Assembly (NCBI RefSeq): GCF_014784055.1 | Contig: NZ_CP061813.1 | Location: 1,870,001 to 1,934,000 of the forward strand | From: Polaribacter haliotis | GTDB lineage: Bacteria; Bacteroidota; Bacteroidia; Flavobacteriales; Flavobacteriaceae | Reading direction: 5' to 3' | DNA length: 64,000 nucleotides | Part shown: positions 35,323 to 45,722 of the stretch, piece by piece | Position numbering within the stretch: the first letter of the stretch is position 1 | How the letters are laid out: every line of letters starts with the position of its first letter | Translations under genes and position numbers: made by a program | The notes under the pieces: generated by a model | What the model saw: the letters and a program-made list of their open reading frames with translations, nothing else | What the model was told of the DNA's origin: nothing | Database searches by the model: none

Positions 35323-37833
35323 TTACTTTTTCTTGGTCGTTTTCTTCGGCGTTTTTTTGGCTGTAGTTTTCTTTTTTGTAGCTTTTTTCTTCGGCGTTTT
35401 TGCTTCAATCATCTTAACTGCTTCATCCTTAGAAAGTTTTTCTATTTCTGTAGTTTTTGGCAATTCAATTTTAATTTTACCTTTTAGGACATTGTATCTT
35501 CCCCAACGTGCTTTTTCTACGCGAATACCAACATCTTCCCAATTATGAATTACTTTATCGATCTCTTTCTGCTTCTTTACTTCAATTAACTCAATAATAT
35601 CATCATCTGAAAGATTATCGAAATTGTATTTTTTATTTACATTGATAAACATTCCGTTCCATTTTATAAATGGTCCAAAACGTCCCACTCCTTTTTGTAC
35701 AGGCAAATCTTCGTAATGATAAATTGGTGCATCTGCTTTTTGCTTTGCAACAATTAATTCTTCTGCTCTTGGCAAATCTACCTCCATTGGGTTTTCACCT
35801 TTATCTAAAGAAACAAACATGGTTCCGAATTTGATATAAGGCCCAAATCGTCCGTTAGAAACAATTACCTCTTCTCCTTCATAAGTTCCTAACGTTTTTG
35901 GAAGCAAGAACAATTCTAATGCTTCTTCCATTGTTATGGTTCCTAAATTCTGGTCTTTATTCAAGCTTGCAAAAGATTTCTCTTCGTCTTCTGGTGCTCC
36001 AATTTGTGCAATTGGTCCGAATTTACCAAGTCTAACTAAAACTGTTTTTCCAGATTCTGGGTGTTTTCCTAAAATACGTTCTCCACTTTCTCTATCTGCA
36101 TTTTCTTTTACATCTTCTACATTGTCGTGAAATTTGTGATAGAAACCTTTAATCATTTCTGTCCAATCTTCATTTCCTTCAGAAATATCATCAAAAGAAT
36201 TTTCGACTTTAGCTGTAAAACCAAAATCTAAAATGTTTGAAAAATTAGCGACTAAAAAGTCGTTTACGATATTCCCAATATCTGTAGGAACTAATTTATT
36301 TTTATCTGAACCTGTCTTTTCTGTTAAGGTTTGTGTTTCCACATTTCCACCAGATAAAATTAATTGCTGATATTCTCTCTCTACACCTTCATTTGTTCCT
36401 TTTTCTACATAACCTCTTCTCTGAACTGTAGAAATTGTAGGTGCATACGTAGATGGTCTTCCAATTCCTAATTCTTCTAATTGTTTTACTAAAGATGCTT
36501 CTGTAAAACGATAAGGTGGACTCGTAAAACGCTGTGTTGCGTTTATAAAATTGTATTCTAAAGCTTCATTTACCTTTAAATTTGGCAACATTCCAGCTTG
36601 CTCTTCATCTTCATTATCATTTCCTTCTAAATACACTTTCAAGAAACCTTCAAACTTAATCATTTCACCATTTGCAGTAAAAATCTTTGAATTTTCAGAA
36701 TTCTCAATCTTCATATTTGTACGCTCCAATAAGGCATCGCTCATTTGTGAAGCTAAAGTTCGCTTCCAAATTAAATCGTATAATCTCGTTTGGTCGTATT
36801 CTGTATCGATAGAATGCATTTTCATGTTTGTAGGTCTAATCGCTTCGTGCGCTTCTTGCGCTCCTTTAGATTTTGACTTAAAAACACGTTGTTTGCTATA
36901 TTCTTTTCCGTAATAATTGCTAATTTCTTCTTCGGCCGCGTTTCTTGCATCTACAGATAAGTTTACACTATCTGTTCTCATATACGTAATTAAACCTGCT
37001 TCATACAAACGTTGTGCAACTTGCATGGTTTTACCTACTGGAAAACCTAATTTTCTTGATGCTTCTTGTTGTAATGTTGAAGTTGTAAATGGTGCTGCAG
37101 GGGATTTCTTTGCTGGTTTTTTTGTTAAATCTGCAATTGAAAAATCTGCTTTTGTACACGATTTTAAGAAAGTTTCGGCTGCTTTTTTAGAATCGAAATT
37201 CTTTGGAATGGTTGCCTTAAAGGTTTTTCCTTCATTATTAGCAAATTCTGCAACTACCTTATAATGTGTTTCTGCTTTAAAGTCTTGAATGCTTCGTTCT
37301 CTTTCTACAATTAAACGTACTGCAACAGATTGTACTCTACCTGCAGATAAACCTCCTTTTACTTTACGCCATAAAACTGGTGATAGTTCATAACCAACAA
37401 GTCTATCTAAAACTCTACGTGCTTGTTGTGCGTTAACCATATTATAGTCGATATCTCTTGGATTGTCGACTGCTTTTAATATGGCGTTTTTTGTAATTTC
37501 ATGAAAAACGATACGTTTTGTACTCTCGTCTTTTAAATCTAATTGCTCTTTTAAATGCCAAGCAATTGCTTCTCCCTCTCGATCCTCATCACTTGCTAAC
37601 CAAACAGTATCTGCTTTTTTTGCTAATGATTTTAATTTTTTTACAACTGCCTTTTTATCGTCTGAAACAATATATTTGGGACTAAAATCTCCATCTACAT
37701 CTATTCCTAATTCTTTGGAAGGTAAGTCTGCAATATGCCCATAACTAGATTCTACTTGAAAATCTTTTCCAAGAAATTTCTCGATGGTTTTTGCTTTTGC
37801 TGGTGACTCTACAATTACTAAATTCTTTGCCAT
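35323..37833 (-). CDS. topA: DNA topoisomerase I
   Basis: An 836-residue type IA topoisomerase. The TOPRIM start is NLVIVESPAKAKTIEKFLG, with DEDREGEAIAWH near 81-92; the active-site tyrosine is in GLITYMRTDS. Several C-terminal repeats (GRFGPYIKFG, VGRFGPFIKWNG) replace classic zinc fingers, and the last ~30 residues are almost all K, T and P. Role: relaxation of negative supercoils. Confidence 0.96.
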   Translation of the reverse strand: MAKNLVIVESPAKAKTIEKFLGKDFQVESSYGHIADLPSKELGIDVDGDFSPKYIVSDDKKAVVKKLKSLAKKADTVWLASDEDREGEAIAWHLKEQLDLKDESTKRIVFHEITKNAILKAVDNPRDIDYNMVNAQQARRVLDRLVGYELSPVLWRKVKGGLSAGRVQSVAVRLIVERERSIQDFKAETHYKVVAEFANNEGKTFKATIPKNFDSKKAAETFLKSCTKADFSIADLTKKPAKKSPAAPFTTSTLQQEASRKLGFPVGKTMQVAQRLYEAGLITYMRTDSVNLSVDARNAAEEEISNYYGKEYSKQRVFKSKSKGAQEAHEAIRPTNMKMHSIDTEYDQTRLYDLIWKRTLASQMSDALLERTNMKIENSENSKIFTANGEMIKFEGFLKVYLEGNDNEDEEQAGMLPNLKVNEALEYNFINATQRFTSPPYRFTEASLVKQLEELGIGRPSTYAPTISTVQRRGYVEKGTNEGVEREYQQLILSGGNVETQTLTEKTGSDKNKLVPTDIGNIVNDFLVANFSNILDFGFTAKVENSFDDISEGNEDWTEMIKGFYHKFHDNVEDVKENADRESGERILGKHPESGKTVLVRLGKFGPIAQIGAPEDEEKSFASLNKDQNLGTITMEEALELFLLPKTLGTYEGEEVIVSNGRFGPYIKFGTMFVSLDKGENPMEVDLPRAEELIVAKQKADAPIYHYEDLPVQKGVGRFGPFIKWNGMFINVNKKYNFDNLSDDDIIELIEVKKQKEIDKVIHNWEDVGIRVEKARWGRYNVLKGKIKIELPKTTEIEKLSKDEAVKMIEAKTPKKKATKKKTTAKKTPKKTTKKK

Positions 37834-37885
37834 GTATCTTTTTTTGTCGTAATTCTCGCAATCGAAACCGCAAGTTTTTGGACTG

Positions 37886-37893
37886 CAAAAGTA
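37886..37893 (-). promoter_or_regulatory. topA promoter -7 box
   Basis: TACTTTTG on the minus strand, matching TAnnTTTG, about 52 bp before the start codon. Confidence 0.55.
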
Positions 37894-37954
37894 TGTAGTT
37901 TTTTTTTATTAATTTTTTTTTGAAGCGTTTTTACTTCATTTTTTTATAGAAATT

Positions 37955-40261
37955 TTATTCTACAGTGATTTTTCGCTTCAATTTTGTTGTTGAATTTCCT
38001 CCAACAAATAATAAAAATTCTCCTGCCTCTACTTCCCATTTTTTGTTTGAAGTATAAAACTGAAGCACTTCTTTATCAATAGTAAAAGAAACTGTTTTTG
38101 TTTCTCCTGCTTGCAACATAATTTTTTCGAAGCCTTTTAATTCTTTAATTGGTCTTACAATACTTGCCACTAAATCTCTAATATATAATTGTACAACTTC
38201 TTCTCCTGCAACTTTTCCTGTGTTTTTTACATCTACTGAAAGTATAATTTTTCCATCGGCATTTATTGTTTCTTTATCTACTTTTAAATTGTTGTAAGAA
38301 AACGAAGTGTAACTTAAACCAAAACCAAAAGGATATAATGCTGTTTTTTTAGAATCGTCGTAACCAGCATACGTAACATGAATATCACTATAAGGTCTTC
38401 CTGTATTTTTTTGATTATAATATAAAGGTACTTGCCCAACATTTCTTGGAAACGAAACAGGTAATTTTCCTGACGGATTATAATCTCCAAACAAAACATC
38501 TGCAATTGCAATACCAGATTCTGAACCCAAATGCCAAGTAACTAGAATCCCTGGTAAAATTTCACTTGCATGAGAAATATCCATGGGTCTTCCGTTTGAT
38601 AAAACCAAAACAATATTTTTATTCACTTCATAAACAGCCTCTAACAATTCGTTCTGCAACCCTGCAAAACCAATGTTTGTATAACTTCTTCCTTCCCCTG
38701 ATTGATATGCATCTTCACCAATTGCTAAAAAAACGATTTCTGCTTTCTTTGCAGCCGCAACTGCTTTTGCAATTCCAGATCTATCTTCTGTATTCATTTT
38801 TAGAGGAATCATAAACTGATTATCGCCAGGTTTTACAGTTGGTATTGTTAATTCTACTCCTTTTTCGTAATATATTTTTGTGTTTTTATCAACTTTTTCT
38901 TTTACACCTTCTAATAAAGAAACAGCAGAATTATAAGTTGCTTTTGCTCGCCAATTTCCTAAAGGTTGATTTTTATCATCCGCAAAAGGACCAATAACAG
39001 CAATGCTTTTTACGTTTTTAGAAATTGGTAAAATATTATTTTCGTTCTTAAGTAAAACAATAGATTTTTTTGCGACATCTCTTGCAATTGCTAAATGTTC
39101 TTTTGTATAAATTTCGTTTTTCTCTCTTTCTTCATCACAATATTTAAAAGGATTATCAAACAAACCTAATTGAAACTTTACTCTTAAAATTCTTCTAACA
39201 GCATCGTCTAAATTTGCTAAAGAAACTTTATTCTCTTCCAATAAACTCGCCAAATGAGCTCCATAAGAATGCGATTCCATATCCATATCACTTCCTGCAT
39301 TTAGAGCAATAATTGCAGCTTCTTTTTTATCTTTTGCAAAACCATGATCAACCAATTCTCCAATAGAACCCCAATCTGAAACAATAAAGCCATTCCAGTT
39401 CCAACCTTCTTTTAAAATATCTCTTTGTAAAATTTTATGACCAGTTGCAGGAATTCCATCAATATCATTAAATGCATTCATAAAAGTGGCAACACCTGCT
39501 TTTGCTGCTGCTTTAAAAGGAGGTAAAATTGTGTTATGCAATTCATTTTCGCCAATATTTACAGTACTGTATTCTCTACCAGCTTCTGCAAAACCATAAC
39601 CTGCAAAATGTTTTGCACAAGCTGCAATCGTATTTTTATTTGATAAATCTTCACCTTGAAAACCCTTAATTCTTGCAACTCCAATTACAGCATTTAAATA
39701 CGGATCTTCTCCTCCACCTTCCATAACTCTGCCCCATCTTGCGTCTCTTGCAACATCTAACATTGGTGCAAAAGTCCAGTTTAAACCAGAAGCTGCTGCT
39801 TCTTTTGCAGCAATTTTAGCAGATTGTTTCATAATTTCTAAATCCCAACTTGCACTTTCTCCTAAAGGAATTGGAAACATTGTTTTAAAACCATGAATTA
39901 CATCGTAACCAAAAATTAATGGAATTTTTATGCGAGATTGCATTGCCAGTTCTTGTGCTTCGCGAACTTCTTTTACAGTAGCAACATTTAAAAGAGAACC
40001 TACCAATCCTTTTTTAATTTTGCTTGCTTTCTCTTTGTTTCCTCTAGAAGATTCTGGCCCTGTTAAATCTCCACCTGAAGCATATTGCACCAGTTGTCCG
40101 ATTTTCTCTTCCAAATTCATTAATGCTAAAACAGAATCTACTTTCTGTTCTATATTTTCGTCTAAATTTGAGTTTGTCATTGTCTTTTTAGAGTCTTTAC
40201 AATTAAAAAAAACAGCAATAAAGATTAAAGCAGTTATAAAAAGTGATTTCGATTTTCTCAT
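37955..40261 (-). CDS. bglX: Periplasmic beta-glucosidase, GH3 lipoprotein
   Basis: About 768 residues from the ATG at 40261 (six extra codons upstream look untranslated). Lipobox IAVFFNC marks a lipoprotein. GH3 N-terminal domain with KHFAGYG and the catalytic nucleophile Asp in GFIVSDWGSIGEL, then the GH3 C-terminal domain and a fibronectin-III-like end (VKNTGKVAGEEVVQLYI). It would release glucose from beta-glucans or oligosaccharides. It follows glpK by about 50 bp, but a functional link is not obvious. Confidence 0.92.
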   Translation of the reverse strand: MRKSKSLFITALIFIAVFFNCKDSKKTMTNSNLDENIEQKVDSVLALMNLEEKIGQLVQYASGGDLTGPESSRGNKEKASKIKKGLVGSLLNVATVKEVREAQELAMQSRIKIPLIFGYDVIHGFKTMFPIPLGESASWDLEIMKQSAKIAAKEAAASGLNWTFAPMLDVARDARWGRVMEGGGEDPYLNAVIGVARIKGFQGEDLSNKNTIAACAKHFAGYGFAEAGREYSTVNIGENELHNTILPPFKAAAKAGVATFMNAFNDIDGIPATGHKILQRDILKEGWNWNGFIVSDWGSIGELVDHGFAKDKKEAAIIALNAGSDMDMESHSYGAHLASLLEENKVSLANLDDAVRRILRVKFQLGLFDNPFKYCDEEREKNEIYTKEHLAIARDVAKKSIVLLKNENNILPISKNVKSIAVIGPFADDKNQPLGNWRAKATYNSAVSLLEGVKEKVDKNTKIYYEKGVELTIPTVKPGDNQFMIPLKMNTEDRSGIAKAVAAAKKAEIVFLAIGEDAYQSGEGRSYTNIGFAGLQNELLEAVYEVNKNIVLVLSNGRPMDISHASEILPGILVTWHLGSESGIAIADVLFGDYNPSGKLPVSFPRNVGQVPLYYNQKNTGRPYSDIHVTYAGYDDSKKTALYPFGFGLSYTSFSYNNLKVDKETINADGKIILSVDVKNTGKVAGEEVVQLYIRDLVASIVRPIKELKGFEKIMLQAGETKTVSFTIDKEVLQFYTSNKKWEVEAGEFLLFVGGNSTTKLKRKITVE

Positions 40262-40310
40262 AATATTTATTTCGTACAAATATATAAAAGTGGTTTATAG
40301 AAAATTTTAG

Positions 40311-41801
40311 TTATTTAGCCCAATATTCTAAAGCTGCAATTGCTTTATACCAACCTTTAATATTCTCCTCTATTTTTTCTCTTTTTTTTGATGGTTTATA
40401 AGTTTCATCTATTTGCCAGATTTTTTTAATTTCTTCTTCACTTTCCCAAAAACCAACTGCTAAACCTGCTAAAAAAGCGGCACCCATTGCTGTGGTTTCT
40501 ACTATTTTTGGCCGAATTGTTTTTGTGTTTAAAACATCTGCTTGAAATTGCATTAAAGTATTATTAACTGTTGCTCCACCATCAACTCTTAATTCTTTAA
40601 TTGTAGTTTCTGCATCTGCTTCCATCGCTTTTAAAATATCCATAGATTGGTATGCAATCGCATCTATAGTTGCTCTTGCAATATGTGCATCTGTGGTTCC
40701 TCTTGTAATTCCAAAAATAGTTCCTTGCGCTTTCTGATTCCAATGTGGTGCTCCTAAACCAGCAAAAGCTGGTACAAAATAAACACCATCTGAATCTTCT
40801 ACAGATTTTGCCAATGCTTCTACTTCCGAAGAATTTCTAATAATTTTTAATCCATCTCTTAACCACTGTACAGCTGCTCCTGCTATAAAAACACTTCCTT
40901 CAAAAGCGTAGGCAGTTTTTCCGTTAATTTTCCAAGCAACTGTAGTTAATAAATTGTTTTTTGAAACAATTGGTTTGTCGCCAATATTCATCAACATGAA
41001 ACAACCTGTTCCATAGGTGTTTTTAACCATACCTTTTTTGGTGCACATTTGTCCAAAAAGCGCTGCTTGTTGGTCTCCTGCAATTCCTGCAATAGGAATA
41101 TTGCAATCAAAAAAAGAGGACTTTGTATGTCCGTAAATTTCGCTGGATTGTTTTACTTCTGGTAACATCGATTTAGGAATGGTAAATAATTCTAACAATT
41201 CGTCGTCCCAAGACATGGTATTTATATTGAATAACAAAGTTCTAGAAGCGTTTGAAACATCTGTAATATGTTTTTGTTTTTTTGAAAAATTCCAAACCAA
41301 CCAAGAATCGATAGTTCCTAATAATAATTCTCCATTTTCTGCTTTTTTTCTTGCTCCTTCAACATTATCTAGAATCCATTTTACTTTTGTTCCAGAAAAA
41401 TAAGAATCGATAACCAAACCTGTTTTCTCTTTAATTATTTCAGATTTTCCTGCTACCTTTAATTCATCACAATAATCAGCTGTTCGTTTATCTTGCCAAA
41501 CAATTGCATTGTAAATGGGTTTACCTGTGTTTTTATCCCAGACAACAACAGTTTCACGCTGATTTGTAATTCCGATTGCAGCAATTTCTTCCATTTCTAT
41601 ACTTTTCATAGCAATAGCTTCTGCTGCAACACCTGCTTGTGTAGACCAAATTTCTAAAGCATCGTGTTCTACCCAACCTGGTTTTGGAAAAATCTGTGTA
41701 AATTCTTTTTGAGCAATAGATTTTATGTTTCCTTTTTTATCAAAAACAATCGCTCTAGAACTTGTTGTTCCTTGATCTAATGCTAAAATGTATTTTTTCA
41801 T
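40311..41801 (-). CDS. glpK: Glycerol kinase
   Basis: About 496 residues from the ATG at 41801; the open frame reaches 41879, but the family start is [20 protein letters not shown]-family ATP-binding and substrate motifs are visible: [39 protein letters not shown] and [16 protein letters not shown]. It phosphorylates glycerol to glycerol-3-phosphate. No glpF or glpD gene is adjacent. Confidence 0.94.
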   Translation of the reverse strand: MKKYILALDQGTTSSRAIVFDKKGNIKSIAQKEFTQIFPKPGWVEHDALEIWSTQAGVAAEAIAMKSIEMEEIAAIGITNQRETVVVWDKNTGKPIYNAIVWQDKRTADYCDELKVAGKSEIIKEKTGLVIDSYFSGTKVKWILDNVEGARKKAENGELLLGTIDSWLVWNFSKKQKHITDVSNASRTLLFNINTMSWDDELLELFTIPKSMLPEVKQSSEIYGHTKSSFFDCNIPIAGIAGDQQAALFGQMCTKKGMVKNTYGTGCFMLMNIGDKPIVSKNNLLTTVAWKINGKTAYAFEGSVFIAGAAVQWLRDGLKIIRNSSEVEALAKSVEDSDGVYFVPAFAGLGAPHWNQKAQGTIFGITRGTTDAHIARATIDAIAYQSMDILKAMEADAETTIKELRVDGGATVNNTLMQFQADVLNTKTIRPKIVETTAMGAAFLAGLAVGFWESEEEIKKIWQIDETYKPSKKREKIEENIKGWYKAIAALEYWAK

Positions 41802-41888
41802 TGTGATGCTGCTTTTCAGAAACTCAAATCTATAAAAATCATTTCTTTGTTTTTCTGCCAATTTGTCACAATTTTTCATTTTTGGTTG

Positions 41889-41896
41889 TATATTTG
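41889..41896 (+). promoter_or_regulatory. miaB promoter -7 box
   Basis: TATATTTG (TAnnTTTG) 17 bp before the chosen ATG, which argues against the longer open frame starting at 41863 being used. Confidence 0.6.
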
Positions 41897-41913
41897 CAAT
41901 TCATTTTTTGAAT

Positions 41914-43368
41914 ATGGAACACATCGAAAAAGTTATCGACGAAAGAATACAAGGAAAAGCACTTGTAACTGAAAATAAAAAAGAAAATACCAAGAAATTA
42001 TTCATTGAAAGTTACGGCTGTCAAATGAATATGAATGATAGTGAAATTGTTGCTTCAATTTTAGATAAACAAGGTTACAACACCACTCAAATTTTAGAAG
42101 AAGCCGATTTAGTTTTGGTAAATACTTGCTCAATTCGCGAAAAAGCGGAAACTACAGTTCGTAAACGTTTGCAAAAATACAACAAGGTAAAACGCATAAA
42201 CCCAAAAATGAAAGTTGGGGTTTTAGGTTGTATGGCAGAACGTTTAAAAGAAAAATTTTTAGAAGAAGAAAAAATTGTAGATTTAGTTGTTGGGCCAGAT
42301 GCTTACAGAGATATCCCTAATTTATTAGAAGAAGTTTCTGAGGGTAGAGATGCTGTAAATGTTATTTTATCGAAAGAAGAAACCTATGGAGATGTTTCTC
42401 CTGTTCGTTTAAATTCTAACGGAGTTACTGCGTTTGTTTCCATTACAAGAGGTTGCGATAATATGTGTACTTTTTGTGTGGTTCCTTTTACAAGAGGAAG
42501 AGAAAGAAGTAGAGATCCTAAAAGTATTTTAGAAGAAATTCAATCTATGGTTGACCAAAACTATAAAGAAATTACGTTGCTTGGGCAAAATGTAGATAGT
42601 TTTCTTTGGTATGGTGGTGGTTTGAAAAAAGACTTTAATAAAGCTTCTGAAATGGCACAAGCAACTGCAGTTGGTTTTGCAGAATTGTTAGATATGTGTG
42701 CTACCAAATTCCCAAAAACACGTTTCCGTTTTTCAACTTCAAATCCTCAAGATATGAAGTTAGACGTGATTCATACCATGGCAAAACACAAAAACATTTG
42801 TAAATATTTACACTTACCTGTACAAAGTGGAAGTAACGCCATGTTAAAAGCCATGAACAGACAACATACGCGTGAAGAATACATGGAATTGGTAGATAAT
42901 ATCTTTAAAATTGTTCCAGAAATGTCTTTATCTCAAGATATGATTGTTGGTTTTTGTGGAGAAACTGAACAAGATCATCAAGATACTTTAGAATTGATGA
43001 AATATGTAAAATACGATTTCGGTTTTATGTTTTCTTATTCTGAAAGACCAGGAACTTTAGCTGGTAATAAAATGGAAGATGATGTTCCTTTTGAAACTAA
43101 AAAAAGAAGATTACAAGAAGTTATCGACTTACAACAAGAACACGCTTTATACAGAACACAACAACATTTAGGAAAAACTGAAGAGTTTCTTATTGAAGGA
43201 ACTTCAAAGAAAAACCCGAATGAATGGAAAGGAAGAAATACACAAAATACAGTTGCCGTTTTTGAAAAAGGCGATTATAAATTGGGTGATTTTGTAATGG
43301 TAAAAGTAGAAGATTGTACTTCAGCAACCTTAAAAGGAACTGTTGTTGGGTATTCTGATAATAATTAA
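41914..43368 (+). CDS. miaB: tRNA-2-methylthio-N6-dimethylallyladenosine synthase
   Basis: About 484 residues from the ATG at 41914, chosen because a TATATTTG promoter sits just upstream. N-terminal MTTase domain (ESYGCQMNMNDSE, with CSIREKAE and GCMAERLKE cysteines), radical-SAM cluster motif in RGCDNMCTFCVVPFTRG, and a C-terminal TRAM domain. It adds a methylthio group to i6A37 of tRNA. It is divergent from glpK. Confidence 0.95.
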   Translation: MEHIEKVIDERIQGKALVTENKKENTKKLFIESYGCQMNMNDSEIVASILDKQGYNTTQILEEADLVLVNTCSIREKAETTVRKRLQKYNKVKRINPKMKVGVLGCMAERLKEKFLEEEKIVDLVVGPDAYRDIPNLLEEVSEGRDAVNVILSKEETYGDVSPVRLNSNGVTAFVSITRGCDNMCTFCVVPFTRGRERSRDPKSILEEIQSMVDQNYKEITLLGQNVDSFLWYGGGLKKDFNKASEMAQATAVGFAELLDMCATKFPKTRFRFSTSNPQDMKLDVIHTMAKHKNICKYLHLPVQSGSNAMLKAMNRQHTREEYMELVDNIFKIVPEMSLSQDMIVGFCGETEQDHQDTLELMKYVKYDFGFMFSYSERPGTLAGNKMEDDVPFETKKRRLQEVIDLQQEHALYRTQQHLGKTEEFLIEGTSKKNPNEWKGRNTQNTVAVFEKGDYKLGDFVMVKVEDCTSATLKGTVVGYSDNN

Positions 43369-43384
43369 GAAACCCAACCTTAAT

Positions 43385-43401
43385 CCTTCCCAAAGGGAAG
43401 G
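43385..43401. repeat. Palindromic repeat CCTTCCC-AAA-GGGAAGG
   Basis: Identical in its 17-bp core to the copy at 3345-3361. It lies between miaB and the small gene at 43437. Confidence 0.8.
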
Positions 43402-43436
43402 AAACTATTGCGAATACAAAAGAAAAAAGATTAATA

Positions 43437-43778
43437 ATGGATGAATTCAATTTTAATAACAAAGTTTTTCACTTGATAGAAAATTCTAAAAGTGGAAAAG
43501 TGAATTCTGAAACTGTTTTTAATTATCAACAAAAAGGAAATATAGTAACTGCAGATTATAATGGAGGAACTATTAAATACGGAAAAATAATTGCAACTCT
43601 TGATAAGGATATTTTAAATATGATGTATCAATGTGTAACATCAGAAAACGAATTAAAAGCTGGAAAAGCAACTGCGAAAGTAAGTTTTAAGAAAGAAAAT
43701 AAAATTCATTTAAAACTGAATTGGCAATGGCTAAATGACAATCAAGAAAAAGGCGTTTCAGAATATATTGAAAATTAA
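43437..43778 (+). CDS. Small hypothetical protein (113 residues)
   Basis: No signal peptide or membrane segment; alternating polar/hydrophobic strands (FNYQQKGNIVTADYNGGTIKYGKIIATL, and TAKVSFKKENKIHLKLNWQW) suggest a small beta-barrel or beta-sandwich. Similar proteins in Bacteroidota are sometimes labelled N-acetylglutamate synthase, a label I do not trust from the sequence. The gene is bracketed by two palindromic repeats (43385 and 43800), so it may have arrived as a unit. Confidence 0.6.
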   Translation: MDEFNFNNKVFHLIENSKSGKVNSETVFNYQQKGNIVTADYNGGTIKYGKIIATLDKDILNMMYQCVTSENELKAGKATAKVSFKKENKIHLKLNWQWLNDNQEKGVSEYIEN

Positions 43779-43799
43779 AATACAGTTGATAATACAATT

Positions 43800-43826
43800 T
43801 TCCCTTTTGGGGAAATTAAAAGGGGC
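43800..43826. repeat. Palindromic CCCTTTTGGGG/AAAAGGGG repeat
   Basis: CCCTTTTGGGG followed by AAATTAAAAGGGGC, the same layout as the element at 3466-3492. It ends just before the regulator gene at 43832. Confidence 0.7.
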
Positions 43827-43831
43827 TATTT

Positions 43832-45058
43832 ATGGAAAACTTACAAGCAATAAAACAACGTTTTGGAATTATCGGTAACGATGTTCAATTAAATAGAGCT
43901 TTAGAGAAAGCTGTAAGAGTTGCGCCTACAGATATTTCTGTTTTAGTTACAGGTGAAAGTGGTGTTGGTAAAGAGAATATTCCAAAAATTATACATTCTT
44001 TATCTCATAGAAAACACGCAAAATACATTGCAGTAAATTGTGGTGCAATTCCTGAAGGAACAATTGATAGTGAACTTTTTGGGCACGAAAAAGGTTCTTT
44101 TACTGGAGCAACACAAGACAGAAAAGGTTATTTTGAAGTTGCAGATGGAGGAACTATTTTTCTTGATGAAGTTGGTGAATTACCATTAACAACACAAGTT
44201 CGTTTGTTACGTGTTTTAGAAAATGGCGAATTTATAAAAGTAGGTTCCTCTAAACCACAAAAAACAGATGTTAGAATTGTTGCTGCAACAAACGTTAATA
44301 TGCAACAAGCTATTGAAAAGGAACGTTTTAGAGAAGATTTATATTATAGATTAAGTACAGTAGAAATTCATTTACCTGCTTTAAGAGAACGTAATGAAGA
44401 TATTCATTTATTATTCAGGAAATTCGCTGCAGATTTTGCACAGAAATACAGAATGCCTTCTATTCGTTTAGATGAAAATGCTGTAGATGTTTTATTAAAT
44501 TTCAGGTTTCCAGGAAATATTCGTCAACTTAAGAATTTAGCAGAACAAATTTCTGTAATAGAAGAAAGCAGAACAATTACTGGTTCTAAATTACAGCAAT
44601 ATTTACCTAACAATAAAGGAAATTTCCCTGCAGTTATAGGAAGTAAAAAAGAAAATGATTTCTCTACAGAAAGAGATATTATGTACAAAATTTTGTTTGA
44701 CATGAGAAATGACATCAACGATTTAAAAAAGTTGACGTTAGATTTAATGAAAAACGGAAATCTAGAAGAAGTTCAAGAAGAAAACCATCAATTAATAGAA
44801 AAAATTTACAGCGATAAAGAATTAAGAGAACATGATATTGAGGTCTTAAACATTCCTCAAAAATCTTCTTCTGCCGAAAAAGATTATGATTTTATTGAGA
44901 CTATTGAGGAAGACGAATCTTTATCTTTACAAGACAAAGAAATAGAAATGATTAAAAAATCTTTAGAGAAAAACAACAATAAACGTAAATTAGCTGCTAA
45001 AGAATTAGGCATTTCTGAAAGAACTTTATACAGAAAAATTAAACAATACGATTTGTAA
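43832..45058 (+). CDS. Sigma-54-interaction-type AAA+ regulator without receiver domain
   Basis: A 408-residue protein beginning directly with the AAA+ domain: Walker A GESGVGKE (41-48), GSFTGA (88-93, the sigma-54 contact loop usually GAFTGA), Walker B GGTIFLDEVGELP. A C-terminal Fis-type helix-turn-helix ends KLAAKELGISERTLYRKIKQYDL. No sensor or receiver domain is present, so its trigger is unknown. Flavobacterial homologues commonly stand before an LptE-like gene and secG, as here. Confidence 0.9.
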   Translation: MENLQAIKQRFGIIGNDVQLNRALEKAVRVAPTDISVLVTGESGVGKENIPKIIHSLSHRKHAKYIAVNCGAIPEGTIDSELFGHEKGSFTGATQDRKGYFEVADGGTIFLDEVGELPLTTQVRLLRVLENGEFIKVGSSKPQKTDVRIVAATNVNMQQAIEKERFREDLYYRLSTVEIHLPALRERNEDIHLLFRKFAADFAQKYRMPSIRLDENAVDVLLNFRFPGNIRQLKNLAEQISVIEESRTITGSKLQQYLPNNKGNFPAVIGSKKENDFSTERDIMYKILFDMRNDINDLKKLTLDLMKNGNLEEVQEENHQLIEKIYSDKELREHDIEVLNIPQKSSSAEKDYDFIETIEEDESLSLQDKEIEMIKKSLEKNNNKRKLAAKELGISERTLYRKIKQYDL

Positions 45059-45127
45059 AATCAAGGTTTACTATTTAAAGTTCAAAGTTAACCGAACTTG
45101 AAACCCTTAATTTTGAATTTTGAATAA

Positions 45128-45640
45128 ATGAATATGAAAAAACTTTTTTACATAATAGCTTTTATAGTTAGCTCGACACTATTTATTTCTTGTGGTATTT
45201 ATGGTTTTACAGGAGGAGATGTTGGCGATGCAAAAACAATACAGGTAGATTATTTTCAGAATCAAGCACAATTAATTGAGCCTGAATTGAGCCAACAACT
45301 AACTCAAGAACTACAAGACTTATTTACAAGACAGACGAATTTAACTCTAACCTCTACAAATGGAGACTTGTATTTTAGCGGAGAAATAACAAGCTACAGA
45401 ATTACACCTATGAGTGCTACATCTCAACAAACAGCAGCACAAAACAGACTTACTATTTCTGTAAATGTCCGTTATATAAATAAGTTAGATGAGAAGAAAA
45501 ATTTCGAACAACAATTTTCTTTTTACTCAGATTATCCTGCAAGACAACAATTAACAGGTGGAGTAAAAGAAACCGCATTTAAAGAGATTTTAGAAAGGAT
45601 AACACAAGACATTTTTAATGCGTCTGTTGGAAAATGGTAG
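45128..45640 (+). CDS. LptE-like lipoprotein
   Basis: A 170-residue lipoprotein with lipobox LFISC (Cys at about 22; the start may be the second ATG, at 45134). FTGGDVGDAKTIQVDYFQNQA followed by regular beta strands and ETAFKEILERITQDIFNASVGKW fits the LptE family, the outer-membrane partner of LptD in LPS assembly. It is 69 bp after the AAA+ regulator gene. Confidence 0.8.
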   Translation: MNMKKLFYIIAFIVSSTLFISCGIYGFTGGDVGDAKTIQVDYFQNQAQLIEPELSQQLTQELQDLFTRQTNLTLTSTNGDLYFSGEITSYRITPMSATSQQTAAQNRLTISVNVRYINKLDEKKNFEQQFSFYSDYPARQQLTGGVKETAFKEILERITQDIFNASVGKW

Positions 45641-45644
45641 TTTT

Positions 45645-45706
45645 TGAAGTTAGAAGTTAGAAGTTAGAAGTTAGAAGTTAGAAGTTAGAAGTTAGAAGTT
45701 AGAAGA
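45645..45706. repeat. Tandem 7-bp repeat (GAAGTTA), about 8 units
   Basis: GAAGTTA is repeated head to tail about eight times between the LptE-like gene and the next gene, ending some 17 bp before the start codon. Number changes by slippage could alter expression of the gene at 45723. Confidence 0.85.
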
Positions 45707-45722
45707 AAAATAAAAGTTAAAA

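Noticed and set aside
41863-41913. Longer start for miaB giving an N-terminal hydrophobic segment
   Set aside because: It overlaps a good TATATTTG promoter box and adds residues not typical of MiaB.
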